From Acidobacteriota bacterium (GTDB lineage: Bacteria; Acidobacteriota; Aminicenantia; Aminicenantales; Saccharicenantaceae), in contig JAWSUF010000009.1 of the NCBI GenBank assembly GCA_033549365.1, positions 46,278-110,277 on the forward strand: a stretch of 64,000 nucleotides of DNA. The letters run 5' to 3'. A program made the translations under genes and the position numbers. Positions 35,306 to 47,830 of this stretch are shown piece after piece. Each line of letters opens with the position of its first letter. Within the stretch, counting starts at the first letter, position 1. The notes below the pieces were generated by a model. That model ran no database searches and was not told where the DNA came from. It worked only from the letters and a program-made list of their open reading frames with translations.

Positions 35306-36889
35306 CTATCCGGCGTCGGCCTGCGTCCAGACGCCGTCGACGAGCCGCCACATGGCGCCGGTCGGGTTTCTGTCCCGCAGGTCGTCCGGCAGGCGGTGTT
35401 CCCGCACATTGTCGTAGCAGTGAAGAGACGCAAAGCGGAGCATGGAAGCGGGAATACCCACCGCGGTGAAGCCCGGATGTCCCGTCGAGGGGAAAGGACC
35501 GCCGTGGTTCATGGCCGGAGTGACGGCGACGCCCGTCGGCATCTTGTCGTCAAGAAGGCGTCCGACCTTGCGCCGGAGAATTGGCGCGAGCCGGTCGTAG
35601 AAGGCGTTGTCCCGGCCTTCGCGGCTGCTGTAAAGAACGGCGGTTAGCCCGCCTTCCGCGGCTTCGGCGATCTCGATCATTTGATTTTCGTTTTCGGCAA
35701 AAACGAAGACCGTCAGAGTGCCGAAGACCTCGATCTGGAAGGCGGCCGGGGATTTCAGGAAACGCTTGCCGTCGACCCGCAGAAGCGTGTTTTGGAACTT
35801 CCAGCCGGGTCCCTCGACGGGAGAACCGCCGCAGACAAGCTCGGCCCCGGCTTCGCGGAACTTGTCCACGGTTCGGAGCAGTCCTTTGAGGACGGCCTCA
35901 CTCAGAAGCCATCCGGTTGGCGGGGTCTCAAACGCCTTTCGGGCGGATTTGAAAAAGCGGCGGCCGCGCTCGTCTCCCAGGACAATGACGAGGCCGGGTT
36001 TCGTGCAGAACTGCCCGGCGCCGAGGGCGCAGGATTTGAAAAGTTCCTCGACGATCCCTTGCGATCTTTCCTCAATCGCCCCGGGGAGGACGAACAGGGG
36101 ATTGACACTCGACATCTCGAGATAGATCGGCTTGCCGGCCCGGTCGGCCGCTTCCTTAAGGAATGTTCCGGCCCGGAAGCTTCCGGTGAAAGCCGTGGCC
36201 CCCGTCAGAGGGTGCGAGACGAGCCGCGCCCCGTCCTGTCCGTTGAAGTGATAGAGCAGTTGGACGGCCTCCGGTGGGAATCCGGTTGTCTTCGCGGCAT
36301 CCATAACGGTTTCGGCCAGGAGTCGGGTCGTTCCCGGGTGGACGGGATTGGCCTTGGCAATGACCGGATTGCCGGCGGCGATGGCGGCGGCGAAGTCGCC
36401 GCCCGCCACGGAATTGAAGGCGAAAGGGAAGTTGCTGGGACTGAAAATGATGACGGGTCCGCCCAGAGGAGCCATGCGGGAGCGGATGTTGAGCCGGGTG
36501 TCGATGGTCGCCCGCCGCCACGATCTGTCCCGGCAGGCCGCGGCGGCCTGGCGGAGCTGATCGACCGTCCGGGGGATTTCGACGGAGAGAAGCCGCGGCT
36601 CAAGGGGAAGGGCCGTTTCTCGGGCGGCGCTTTGGGCCAGATCCGTGCTCCGCGCGACGATTCTCCGGGCCGACTCTTCCAGGAATTCCGCAACGGCGTC
36701 GGGATGCGTGCTTTCGAGAATCTCAGCGGCCCGTCGTCCGGCGGTCAGGGCGCGTTCGAGATCGGCGAACGAGGAGACGGGATAATGTTCATCGAGCGGA
36801 CTTCCCGTTGTCGGGTCGAAGGCCGTAAAGACACCCGCAGGAGACTCGGCTTCCCGCCATTCTCCGTCGATGAGAACGGGTTGGGTCAT
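35306..36889 (-). CDS. Aldehyde dehydrogenase, 2,5-dioxovalerate (alpha-ketoglutaric semialdehyde) dehydrogenase type
   Basis: A 527-residue NAD(P)-dependent aldehyde dehydrogenase. The catalytic Cys is in GAGQFCTKPG and the general-base Glu in YLEMSSVNP. The cofactor region reads IFSPSNFPFAFNSVAGGDFAAAIAAGNPVIAKANP, a pattern specific to the KGSADH branch that ends pentose, glucarate or hydroxyproline catabolism. It is 12 bp downstream of the MoaD-like gene and in an operon with an AOR. The 157-bp gap beyond its stop contains a TATAAT on the other strand but no gene. Confidence 0.93.
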   Translation of the reverse strand: MTQPVLIDGEWREAESPAGVFTAFDPTTGSPLDEHYPVSSFADLERALTAGRRAAEILESTHPDAVAEFLEESARRIVARSTDLAQSAARETALPLEPRLLSVEIPRTVDQLRQAAAACRDRSWRRATIDTRLNIRSRMAPLGGPVIIFSPSNFPFAFNSVAGGDFAAAIAAGNPVIAKANPVHPGTTRLLAETVMDAAKTTGFPPEAVQLLYHFNGQDGARLVSHPLTGATAFTGSFRAGTFLKEAADRAGKPIYLEMSSVNPLFVLPGAIEERSQGIVEELFKSCALGAGQFCTKPGLVIVLGDERGRRFFKSARKAFETPPTGWLLSEAVLKGLLRTVDKFREAGAELVCGGSPVEGPGWKFQNTLLRVDGKRFLKSPAAFQIEVFGTLTVFVFAENENQMIEIAEAAEGGLTAVLYSSREGRDNAFYDRLAPILRRKVGRLLDDKMPTGVAVTPAMNHGGPFPSTGHPGFTAVGIPASMLRFASLHCYDNVREHRLPDDLRDRNPTGAMWRLVDGVWTQADAG

Positions 36890-36901
36890 TTGGACAGCCT
36901 C

Positions 36902-37129
36902 TTATCCGCCCGAATAAAGGGGCGACATGACGACGCGGTCGCCGTCTTCGAGTGTGTCATCAGGGGCCACCGCCCGGCCGTTCCGGGTCACGATCCTGGG
37001 CCTGGACTTCTCGAGATTCACGAGGTCCATGAGGCCTCCGGCCGTCGTTCCCGCCGGGAGATCGAAGGCTTTTTCGCTGAACCCGGCGGCGTAGATGAAC
37101 GGGCCGATCATCTTGACCGTAACAGTCAC
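36902..37129 (-). CDS. MoaD/ThiS-like sulfur carrier with C-terminal Gly-Gly
   Basis: A 75-residue beta-grasp protein. It begins at a GTG after the AOR stop, with GGAGG 12 bp upstream inside the AOR gene. The body (FDLPAGTTAGGLMDLVNLEKSR, RIVTRNGRAVAPDDTLEDGDRVV) is a ubiquitin-like fold, and the protein ends LYSGG, the tail adenylated and thiocarboxylated in MoaD and ThiS. MoaD-like genes beside AOR genes are common and are thought to supply dithiolene sulfur for tungstopterin. It lies between AOR and the aldehyde dehydrogenase. The ThiF half of the MobB-ThiF fusion is a candidate activator. Confidence 0.88.
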   Translation of the reverse strand: MTVTVKMIGPFIYAAGFSEKAFDLPAGTTAGGLMDLVNLEKSRPRIVTRNGRAVAPDDTLEDGDRVVMSPLYSGG

Positions 37130-37136
37130 TTTTACG

Positions 37137-38978
37137 TCAGTCCTCCAGCTTGCCGTATTTTTCGGCGGTTCGGGCTTCGTCCTGAATGTCCAGAGCGGCC
37201 GCCGTCTTCTTCGTGGGGATGCCTCTCTTGTCCCAACCCCGGAGGTCGTAATAGTGGTCAAGCAGTTCTTCGTACTTGTCCATTTCGAGGATTTTTCCGG
37301 CGATCGGACCCTCGGTATCGGCGTTGGCCGGGTCGAACCAGGAAGCCGGGGGATAGTCCATGGTCCGGTTCCAGTCCGGTTTTTCACGAAGCCAGAAGAA
37401 CTTCATCAAAGCATAGATCCTGTCGCTGACTTTCCAGAAGTCGTCGAGGGTCCAGTTCAGGCCGGTTACGGTGTTGAAATAGACCGGATAGTGTTCGAGT
37501 TCCCAGCCGAGCTCAATCCAGGGGAAGCGGCAGGCTAGGATGTATTCGAACAGCCCGCCCCGGATCCGCTGGAGTTCGATGACTTTTTCCGCCTTTTCGC
37601 GTCCGTAGGATTCGCGGACGGTCTGCTTGAGCTCAAAGGTGATGACCCAGGATTCCTTGTGATGGGCGCCGATCGGGCTGGTGCCGAAAGCCAGCGCCAT
37701 GCCGGGACAGAACTTGCAGTTGTAGGCGGAGATCTCCAGCCCCTTGACGTGCATGGCGTAGGCTTCGGAGCCCTGGCCGATCTTTTGGGCCATGCGCATG
37801 CACCCGTCGGCCAGCATGTTCCCCACCTCGCCTTCGCGGAGGGAGGCGATTCGCAGCAACTCCTTGGCTTTTTCGGCGTCGCCGAACTTGAAATCGCCGG
37901 CGATCGCGCCCCGGTCGATGGCGTCGGCGTAAAACCCGAGAACGGCGCCCGCGGAAATGGTGTCGATGCCGTAATCGTCGCAGAGGTAGTTGAGTGACCC
38001 GACCTGGTCGAGCTCGAAGATTTCCAGATTGCTGCCCAGCATGCCGATGTTTTCATAGTCGAGTTCGGATTCGCGACCCTCTCGGTCGTGAATGGTGATG
38101 CCGCAGCGCATGGTGCAGGTCGGACAGCCGTAGGTCGCGATTCGGGCGTCGTTCAGGCGTTCGCCGTCGATCTTCCAGGCGTCGGGATGCTGGGTTTTCC
38201 TCATGTTGCGGACGGGAAGCGCGGCCACCTCGTTGCACCAGGCCAGGACGCCCGTCGTACTCTGGATGGACCAGCCGGATTTCTTGTCCATTTCGTGGAC
38301 GGTGCGGAGATCCGCCGTGCCCAGCTTTTTCATGGTTTCGGGATCGGCCTGGGGGATGGGCTTGGTGCCTTTGACGACGATGGCTTTGAGCTTCTTGGAA
38401 CCCATGACGGCGCCGATACCGGGGCGGCCGCCGGCCCGGCCCTCGAGGCTCCGGACCATGGCGTAGAGGTTGAGGTTTTCCCCGCCCTGCCCGATATTGA
38501 GGACGCCGACGCCTTTCCCATACTTGGCGTAAATCCAGTCGTTCGTATCATAGGTGCCCTTGCCCCAGACCTCGGAGGCGGGGAGGAATTCGACCTTGTC
38601 GTCCTCGATATAGAGCATCGTCGGTTCGGCGGCGACACCCTCGACGATCATCATATCGTAGCCGGCTTTCCGGAGCTGCTCGCTGACGCGCGTGCCCAAA
38701 TTGCCGTCGCCGTATCCGCCGGTAATCGGCGATTTTGCGGCCACGACGGTTTTTCCGGTGTTGGGCGCGGGAATGCCGGCGATCGGGCCGAGGGCCACAA
38801 TGAGTTTGTTTTTCGGTCCCAGGGGATCGATGCCGGGATCGAGTTCGTCCCAGAGGGTTTTCAGGGCGAATCCCCGGCCGCCCACCCATTTTTTGGCGAA
38901 TTCCTCATCGAATGTCTCTGTTTTGTATGTTTTGTCCGTTAAGTTGACTCTGAGAATGTTGCCCGTCCATCCGAACAT
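37137..38978 (-). CDS. Aldehyde:ferredoxin oxidoreductase (tungsten-type), paralogue 2
   Basis: A 613-residue AOR-family enzyme. The start is the ATG of MFGWTGNILRVNL, with GGAGGTCTC directly upstream; the open frame extends 11 codons further without a ribosome-binding site. Pterin-binding motifs (GGRGFALKTLWDEL, SPITGGYGDGNLG, GGRPGIGAVMGSKKLKA) and the cluster ligands CPTCTMRC plus a late Cys (ILACRFPW) are present. It differs from paralogue 1 across its length, so the two are old paralogues. It leads an operon with the MoaD-like gene and an NAD(P)-linked aldehyde dehydrogenase: two different ways of oxidising an aldehyde. Confidence 0.94.
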   Translation of the reverse strand: MFGWTGNILRVNLTDKTYKTETFDEEFAKKWVGGRGFALKTLWDELDPGIDPLGPKNKLIVALGPIAGIPAPNTGKTVVAAKSPITGGYGDGNLGTRVSEQLRKAGYDMMIVEGVAAEPTMLYIEDDKVEFLPASEVWGKGTYDTNDWIYAKYGKGVGVLNIGQGGENLNLYAMVRSLEGRAGGRPGIGAVMGSKKLKAIVVKGTKPIPQADPETMKKLGTADLRTVHEMDKKSGWSIQSTTGVLAWCNEVAALPVRNMRKTQHPDAWKIDGERLNDARIATYGCPTCTMRCGITIHDREGRESELDYENIGMLGSNLEIFELDQVGSLNYLCDDYGIDTISAGAVLGFYADAIDRGAIAGDFKFGDAEKAKELLRIASLREGEVGNMLADGCMRMAQKIGQGSEAYAMHVKGLEISAYNCKFCPGMALAFGTSPIGAHHKESWVITFELKQTVRESYGREKAEKVIELQRIRGGLFEYILACRFPWIELGWELEHYPVYFNTVTGLNWTLDDFWKVSDRIYALMKFFWLREKPDWNRTMDYPPASWFDPANADTEGPIAGKILEMDKYEELLDHYYDLRGWDKRGIPTKKTAAALDIQDEARTAEKYGKLED

Positions 38979-39125
38979 GATGAGACCTCCATCAATGAAT
39001 TTATACTCCAACCGAATAACACAGGGAGCGGACTTGAGTCAAGAAGAATAGGCCGCCCTGTTATTTCGAGCCGTCTTTTGATATGATGATCCGAAGAAGC
39101 TCAAGGAATCGGAGGATTTTTCGTT

Positions 39126-39326
39126 ATGTCCAAAAAATTGACCCGGTCCTCGAACCAGAAGATGCTGGGCGGCGTCTGCGGAGGACTGGCGGCGTATTTC
39201 GATATCGATATTTCTCTCGTCCGCCTCATCTTTGTGGGGGTGGCCATGGTCACGGCCATTTTCCCCATGGTGCTTTTCTACATGGTCGCCTGGATCGTAA
39301 TTCCCGTGAACGGGAAAAAGGCATAG
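39126..39326 (+). CDS. PspC-domain small membrane protein
   Basis: A 66-residue protein composed almost entirely of a PspC domain: LTRSSNQKMLGGVCGGLAAYFDIDISLVRLIFVG, then one hydrophobic helix (ATAIFPMVLFYMVAWIVIP). PspC domains respond to envelope stress; stand-alone forms are common and of uncertain function. A CGGAGGA ribosome-binding site precedes the ATG. It is divergent from the AOR operon and 32 bp upstream of the kinase/pan genes. Confidence 0.9.
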   Translation: MSKKLTRSSNQKMLGGVCGGLAAYFDIDISLVRLIFVGVAMVTAIFPMVLFYMVAWIVIPVNGKKA

Positions 39327-39358
39327 AGAGGCCGAAGCCCCGAGTTGAATTGAGAGCC

Positions 39359-40018
39359 ATGCGGGACATTCCCTTCAGGCACATCGCCGTCGAAGGCGTT
39401 TTCAAAACCGGAAAAACCCGTCTGGCCGACGCCCTGGCCCGGAAACTCGGCGGCAAGCTCGTTCTGGACCCGCCCGGCAATCCTTATCTCAAGGATTTTT
39501 ACAATGAGCGCGAGGGCGCGGCCTTTCTTTCCCAGCTCGTCTTCCTGGCCAACCGCTACAATCAGCAGGTCCGCCTTTCGCAACGGGATCTCTTCATCGA
39601 CCGGGTCGTCTGCGACTACCTGTTCGAAAAAGATAAAATCTATGCCTATCAGACGCTCTCCGACGACGAACTCGTGGTTTACGAACGCATCTACGGCATT
39701 CTCTCCGAGCGCGTTCCCCGGCCGGATCTGGTCATTTTTCTGCAGATGAAACTGCCGGTTTTTCTTCGCAAGATCGCCCGGGGACCGGATCCCCTGGAAA
39801 AAAACATTTCCGAAAAATACCTTGAGGACATTCTCGAAGCCTTCGATTACTTCTTTTTCAATTACCGGGCCGCACCGCTTCTTGTCGTCAAAGCCGATGA
39901 CATGGACTTCGAGCGCGAGGAGGACGTCGACGATCTCGTGGACCAGATCCGCCAGATGAAAAAAAGTTCTCTCTATTACAATCCGGAAGGATCCGGGAGG
40001 CGGCCCGCCAAGAAATAA
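39359..40018 (+). CDS. Deoxynucleoside kinase family protein
   Basis: A 219-residue P-loop kinase of the dNK/dGK-dCK type that would phosphorylate deoxynucleosides. The P-loop reads GVFKTGKTRLA, slightly unusual (GxxKTGKT where GxxGxGKS/T is typical). The DR(S/F)xxxD segment appears as FIDRVVCDYLF. The LID Arg-rich region (RKIARGPDPLEKNIS) is present. The start is MRDIPFRHIAVEGVF; the open frame upstream overlaps PspC in another frame. It sits upstream of panBCD, an arrangement that looks like an operon but has no clear biochemical logic. Confidence 0.86.
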   Translation: MRDIPFRHIAVEGVFKTGKTRLADALARKLGGKLVLDPPGNPYLKDFYNEREGAAFLSQLVFLANRYNQQVRLSQRDLFIDRVVCDYLFEKDKIYAYQTLSDDELVVYERIYGILSERVPRPDLVIFLQMKLPVFLRKIARGPDPLEKNISEKYLEDILEAFDYFFFNYRAAPLLVVKADDMDFEREEDVDDLVDQIRQMKKSSLYYNPEGSGRRPAKK

Positions 40019-40077
40019 TGCCGTAAGTCTTTACCCCAATCCCGACATGCGGGCGGGATGGGGAGAAAGGAATCACA

Positions 40078-40944
40078 ATGCCTGACAAACAGACCGAAAG
40101 CGTCACTCTTCCTGTTCTGCGGGAGATGAAGGCGCGCGGGGAAAAGATCGCCGTTCTGACCGCCTATGACCATCCCTCGGCGTCCGTCCTGGACGAGGCC
40201 GGGATCGACATCATCCTGGTCGGGGATTCCCTGGGCATGGTCGTTCAGGGATACTCCTCGACCATCCCGGTGACCATGGAGGAGATGCTGATTCACACGA
40301 GATCGGTCACGGGAGCGGTCCGGCGGGCCCTGGTTGTCGCGGACATGCCCTACATGTCCTTTCATCTCTCGGTGGAGGAAACCATCCGGAACGCGGCCCG
40401 GTTCCTGAAGGAAGCCGGAGCGGGGGCCGTCAAGATTGAAGGCGCCTCGGCCGGACGGCTGAAAAAAATCGAGGCCTGCGTCGAGGCCGAAATCCCCGTC
40501 ATGGGCCATGTCGGGTTGACCCCGCAATCCATCCGCAAATGGGGGAGCTATGCGGTTCGCGGGCGGGATGGGGCGGCCGAGGCCGAGGCCATCCTCGCCG
40601 ATGCCCGGGCCGTCGAGTCGGCCGGAGCGTTCGCCGTTGTCCTGGAATCCATTCCCATGGAGCTTGGGGCGGTCATCACCGAAAGTCTGACCATCCCGAC
40701 CATCGGAATCGGGGCCGGCGCGGCCTGCGACGGCCAGGTCCTCGTTTTCCATGATGTGATGGGATACACCCAGGGCCGGCTGCCGAAATTCGTGAAAACA
40801 TATGCCGATCTCCGGTCGGTCGTCCGCGAAGCGGCGGGCCGCTACATTGAGGATGTCCGGACCGGGGCTTTCCCCGACGAGGCGCACTCCTATCGCCTCA
40901 AGCCGGAGGCGGCCGAAAAGCTTCGCAGGGGGAGATCCCGATGA
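40078..40944 (+). CDS. panB: Ketopantoate hydroxymethyltransferase
   Basis: First committed step of pantothenate synthesis: transfers a hydroxymethyl group from 5,10-methylene-THF to 2-oxoisovalerate. The 288 residues include the metal-binding LVGDSLGMVVQGY and KIEGA motifs and GLTPQSI, with the catalytic Glu in VLESIP. GAGAAAGGAA precedes the ATG. The stop overlaps panC by ATGA. Confidence 0.97.
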   Translation: MPDKQTESVTLPVLREMKARGEKIAVLTAYDHPSASVLDEAGIDIILVGDSLGMVVQGYSSTIPVTMEEMLIHTRSVTGAVRRALVVADMPYMSFHLSVEETIRNAARFLKEAGAGAVKIEGASAGRLKKIEACVEAEIPVMGHVGLTPQSIRKWGSYAVRGRDGAAEAEAILADARAVESAGAFAVVLESIPMELGAVITESLTIPTIGIGAGAACDGQVLVFHDVMGYTQGRLPKFVKTYADLRSVVREAAGRYIEDVRTGAFPDEAHSYRLKPEAAEKLRRGRSR

Positions 40945-41804
40945 AAATCATAACGGAAGTCGAGGCCATGGCTTCCCTCTGCCGGGGATGGAAGGAAAAG
41001 GGTCTGCGCATCGGCTTGGTCCCGACCATGGGAGGATTGCACGAGGGCCACTTGAGCCTGGTGCGGGCCGCGCGGGCCGGCACGGACGTGGTCGTCGTCA
41101 GCATCTTTGTCAACCCGACACAATTCCGTCCGGGGGAGGATTTGGCCTCCTATCCCCGGGATATCGAGAGAGACATGTCTCTTCTCGAAAACGAGAAGGT
41201 CGATGGGATGTTCCATCCCCAACCGGAGACCATGTATCCGGAGGGATACCGGACCTATGTCGAGGTGCACGATTTCCAGGACAAGCTTTGCGGGGCCGTG
41301 CGGCCGGGGCATTTCCGAGGGGTCTGCACCGTCGTGCTCAAGCTTTTCAACATCGTGCGGCCCGATGTCGCCTATTTCGGCTGGAAGGACGCCCAACAGG
41401 TTCTGGTCGTCAGGAGGATGACCGCCGATCTCAACCTGGATACGGAGATTGTCGCGTTGCCTCTTGTTCGGGATCCCGACGGCTTGGCCATGAGCACGCG
41501 GAATGCCTATCTTTCGCCGGACGAGAGGGCGGCCGCCCACCTGCTTTCGAAGAGTCTGGCCGAGGCCGAGGCCATGATCGCGGCGGGCGAGACCGATCCC
41601 CGGGCCGTCGTTGCCCGGGTCCGGAATGTTCTGGCCGCCGCTCCCGAAATAGAAATCGAATACGTTGCGGCGGTCGACACGACGAACCTGGAGCCGCTGG
41701 ACAGAATCGTGGGCGAGGGTTTGCTGGCCCTTGCGGCCCGAATCGGAAAAACCCGCTTGATCGACAACATCCTGATTCATCCGAAAGGCGAAGCGCCATG
41801 TTAA
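40941..41804 (+). CDS. panC: Pantothenate synthetase
   Basis: ATP-dependent ligation of pantoate and beta-alanine. The 287-residue protein has the nucleotidyl-transfer motifs PTMGGLHEGHLSL and FVNPTQF, with YFGWKDAQQ and MSTRNAYLSP later. These match PanC over its full length. It overlaps panB (ATGA) and panD (7 bp). Confidence 0.97.
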   Translation: MKIITEVEAMASLCRGWKEKGLRIGLVPTMGGLHEGHLSLVRAARAGTDVVVVSIFVNPTQFRPGEDLASYPRDIERDMSLLENEKVDGMFHPQPETMYPEGYRTYVEVHDFQDKLCGAVRPGHFRGVCTVVLKLFNIVRPDVAYFGWKDAQQVLVVRRMTADLNLDTEIVALPLVRDPDGLAMSTRNAYLSPDERAAAHLLSKSLAEAEAMIAAGETDPRAVVARVRNVLAAAPEIEIEYVAAVDTTNLEPLDRIVGEGLLALAARIGKTRLIDNILIHPKGEAPC

Positions 41805-42154
41805 AAACGTTTCTCCATGCCAAGATCCACCGGGCGGCCGTAACGGAGACCGACCTGGATTACGAAGGCAGCCTGGGTGTCGACGAAGACCTGATGGAGG
41901 CGGCCGGACTGAAGCCGTTCGAACGCGTCGAAGTCTTCAACATCACGAACGGCGAGCGGTTCGCGACTTATCTCATCGTCAAGGAACGGGGGTCGCGGAC
42001 GATCGGCGTGTACGGCGCCGCCGCCCGGCGGGCCAAGGCCGGAGACCGGCTCATCGTCGTGGCTTATGCTGTTCTCGCGGAAGACGAGATCGAAGGATTT
42101 GCCCCCCGGGTCGTTATCCTGAACGAAAAGAACGAAATCATCCGCAGCGGCTGA
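41798..42154 (+). CDS. panD: Aspartate 1-decarboxylase proenzyme
   Basis: Makes beta-alanine for pantothenate. The 118-residue proenzyme contains the self-cleavage site YEGSLGVD, where Gly-Ser cleavage generates the pyruvoyl group, and the substrate-binding KIHRAAVTE and YGAAARRAKAGD segments. The start overlaps the end of panC. It converges on guaB with a 3-bp gap. Confidence 0.97.
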   Translation: MLKTFLHAKIHRAAVTETDLDYEGSLGVDEDLMEAAGLKPFERVEVFNITNGERFATYLIVKERGSRTIGVYGAAARRAKAGDRLIVVAYAVLAEDEIEGFAPRVVILNEKNEIIRSG

Positions 42155-42157
42155 TTT

Positions 42158-46233
<4,076 letters not shown>

Positions 46234-46240
46234 TCACTAT

Positions 46241-46269
46241 TTATTATCAGAACCTCCCGTCAAAGTCAA
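46241..46269 (-). promoter_or_regulatory. Promoter of secA (leaderless configuration)
   Basis: TTGACT (46269-46264) and TAATAA (46246-46241) with a 17-bp spacer, then only 7 nt before the secA ATG. The predicted start point coincides with the A of ATG. A GGGAGG lies inside the spacer and so would be upstream of the transcript. Confidence 0.6.
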
Positions 46270-46403
46270 TTTTCCCCTTGAATCCTGTTGCCCCTCTCTT
46301 CCCCTAATGAAACTCCCCGGTCCCGAAACATTCGTGCGAAGTGGAAAGCAAAAACCCCAATAACCCACAGAATACATAGGGCGATGAATATCGTTGCAAT
46401 CAT
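46266..46403 (-). CDS. Small single-helix membrane protein
   Basis: A possible 45-residue protein: one hydrophobic helix (MIATIFIALCILWVIGVFAF) followed by a charged tail (HFARMFRDRGVSLGEER). AAAAGGGAGA sits at the right distance before the ATG. It ends at the secA promoter. I do not recognise a family. The good ribosome-binding site and clean helix-tail layout are the only support. Confidence 0.42.
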   Translation of the reverse strand: MIATIFIALCILWVIGVFAFHFARMFRDRGVSLGEERGNRIQGEN

Positions 46404-46618
46404 GCCGGTCTCCCTTTTATTTCGTCTATCATTGTTTTGTTCCGAAGTATTGCAATTTTCGTGCCAGGCACGTTCCTTTGTTTGTATCCATAAAAGGGAA
46501 AAAACCACATAACGGGCGAATCAAAGACGGAGAAACTGGTTCATTAAACAGGCTGATTCCTATTTATCAGGACATTTCTCGTCAATTCGTTTCTCAGAAC
46601 ATGCCGAACGCTTATCTG

Positions 46619-46647
46619 TTGAACTGGTTTCTATAGATTGGCATAAA
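46619..46647 (+). promoter_or_regulatory. Promoter of the BON-domain gene
   Basis: TTGAAC (46619-46624), a 17-bp spacer and CATAAA (46642-46647), 44 bp before the start. AAGGAGGATA serves as the ribosome-binding site. Further upstream (46404-46618) the gap holds a CGTGCC-A-GGCACG palindrome at 46460-46472 and nothing else I can assign. Confidence 0.5.
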
Positions 46648-46691
46648 AACGGCAGGATTGATTATGTGACTATGAAGCAAGGAGGATAAGT

Positions 46692-47483
46692 ATGCAAAAC
46701 TGTTCAAAGTGCCGGAACGCCCTGGTGCCGGGATTGGCGGTATTGTCGGTGATGGCGGGATTATGCCTGTTCTTGGCGGCTAACGGAGACGCGTTTGCCG
46801 AGGATAGGGACGCTGCGATCGAATCGGCCGCCAGAAAATCGTATATCTTTAAAACGTTTCTAAAAAGCGATGACATCCAAATTCATTCCAAAGACGGCGT
46901 TGTCACCTTGACAGGGACTGTGGCGGGCGAACCTCATTCATTATTGGCGGCGGAAACTGTCGCCGATCTGCCCGGAGTCGTAAGTGTTATCAACCAGCTC
47001 GAAATCAGGGGCGGAATTCCGGAAAAAAATTCCGATGCCTGGATCCAAACGAGAGTCAAAAATATGCTTTTGCTGCATCGCAATCTGGATAGCGACAATA
47101 TCGTGGTGGATGTGAAAGACGGTCTGGTCACCCTGCACGGCGAAGTCGGAAGCCAAGCCGAAAGAGGGCTGACCGCCGAATATGTCAAAGATGTCGAAGG
47201 GGTGAAGGATATTGAAAATAAGCTGACTGTGGCGACATCGCCCAAAAAGAAATCCAGAACGGTTGAAGAGTATATCGACGATGCATCGGTTAAATCGCAG
47301 ATCAAATTGATGTTGCTCTTCCACCGAGGCACAAATCCCTTAAGAACCAATATTATTGTTGATAGAGGAGTGGTCACCGTGTCCGGCGTGGCCAAGAACG
47401 CCGCGGAAAGAGAATTGGTCAACAAGCGCATTGAAGATATCCGCGGCGTTGTCCGCATCGACAACCGCATGACAATCGAATAA
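46692..47483 (+). CDS. Exported protein with three BON domains
   Basis: A 263-residue protein with a signal peptide (cleavage after about DAFA) and three BON repeats. Each starts with a helix and the pattern IxSKDGVVTLTGTV or VDVKDGLVTLHGEV or VDRGVVTVSGVA, and each ends in the VxSVxN-type strand. BON proteins bind outer-membrane lipids and protect the envelope in stress (OsmY type). Base composition is clearly lower in GC than the flanks. It is followed by a DUF3185 gene with strong ribosome-binding sites on both. Confidence 0.92.
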   Translation: MQNCSKCRNALVPGLAVLSVMAGLCLFLAANGDAFAEDRDAAIESAARKSYIFKTFLKSDDIQIHSKDGVVTLTGTVAGEPHSLLAAETVADLPGVVSVINQLEIRGGIPEKNSDAWIQTRVKNMLLLHRNLDSDNIVVDVKDGLVTLHGEVGSQAERGLTAEYVKDVEGVKDIENKLTVATSPKKKSRTVEEYIDDASVKSQIKLMLLFHRGTNPLRTNIIVDRGVVTVSGVAKNAAERELVNKRIEDIRGVVRIDNRMTIE

Positions 47484-47504
47484 TTGACTTGGCAGGAGGA
47501 AACA

Positions 47505-47717
47505 ATGAAAATTCTGGCGATCGTGTTGATTGTGGCCGGCATTCTGGCGTTGGTGTACGGAGGTTTCAGCTACATCAGTGATTCCCACACAACGAAGCTG
47601 GGGCCTTTCAAGCTGACCGTACAAGACAAGGAAAGGGTCAACATCCCTATCTGGGCCGGTGTGGCGGGAATCGTCATCGGCGGTGCCCTGATGTTCTTTG
47701 CGGGGAAGAAGGATTAG
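47505..47717 (+). CDS. DUF3185 small membrane protein
   Basis: A 70-residue protein with two hydrophobic helices (ILAIVLIVAGILALVYGGFSY and IWAGVAGIVIGGALMFFAG) separated by a short polar loop (TTKLGPFKLTVQDKERVNIP), the DUF3185 pattern. AGGAGGAAAC lies before the ATG. It usually travels with BON and CsbD genes in stress loci. A csbD remnant directly follows here. Confidence 0.85.
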   Translation: MKILAIVLIVAGILALVYGGFSYISDSHTTKLGPFKLTVQDKERVNIPIWAGVAGIVIGGALMFFAGKKD

Positions 47718-47830
47718 CGATCGCGGGAAAACTGAGCGATAACCCAAAGTTGGAAGCGGAAGGCCGGGGTGAAAAAACGGCCGGAAAAGTCCAAGAAAAG
47801 ATCGGCACGGTCAAGAAGGCTTTTAGAAAG
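47717..47830 (+). pseudogene. CsbD-family remnant, N-terminus missing
   Basis: A stretch of 38 codons encodes AGKLSDNPKLEAEG followed by EKTAGKVQEKIGTVKKAF, the C-terminal two thirds of a CsbD-like stress protein. The usual N-terminal MNKDxVKGxxKxxKG part and any start codon are missing. The remnant begins at the DUF3185 stop codon, which suggests a deletion joined the two. The frame runs on into non-CsbD sequence. A TTG at 47750 could in theory start a truncated product. Confidence 0.65.

Noticed and set aside
46513..46689. A 58-codon open stretch in frame with a stop just before the BON gene
   Set aside because: It has no start codon near its beginning and no recognisable homology. In this AT-richer region it may be chance or a decayed fragment.
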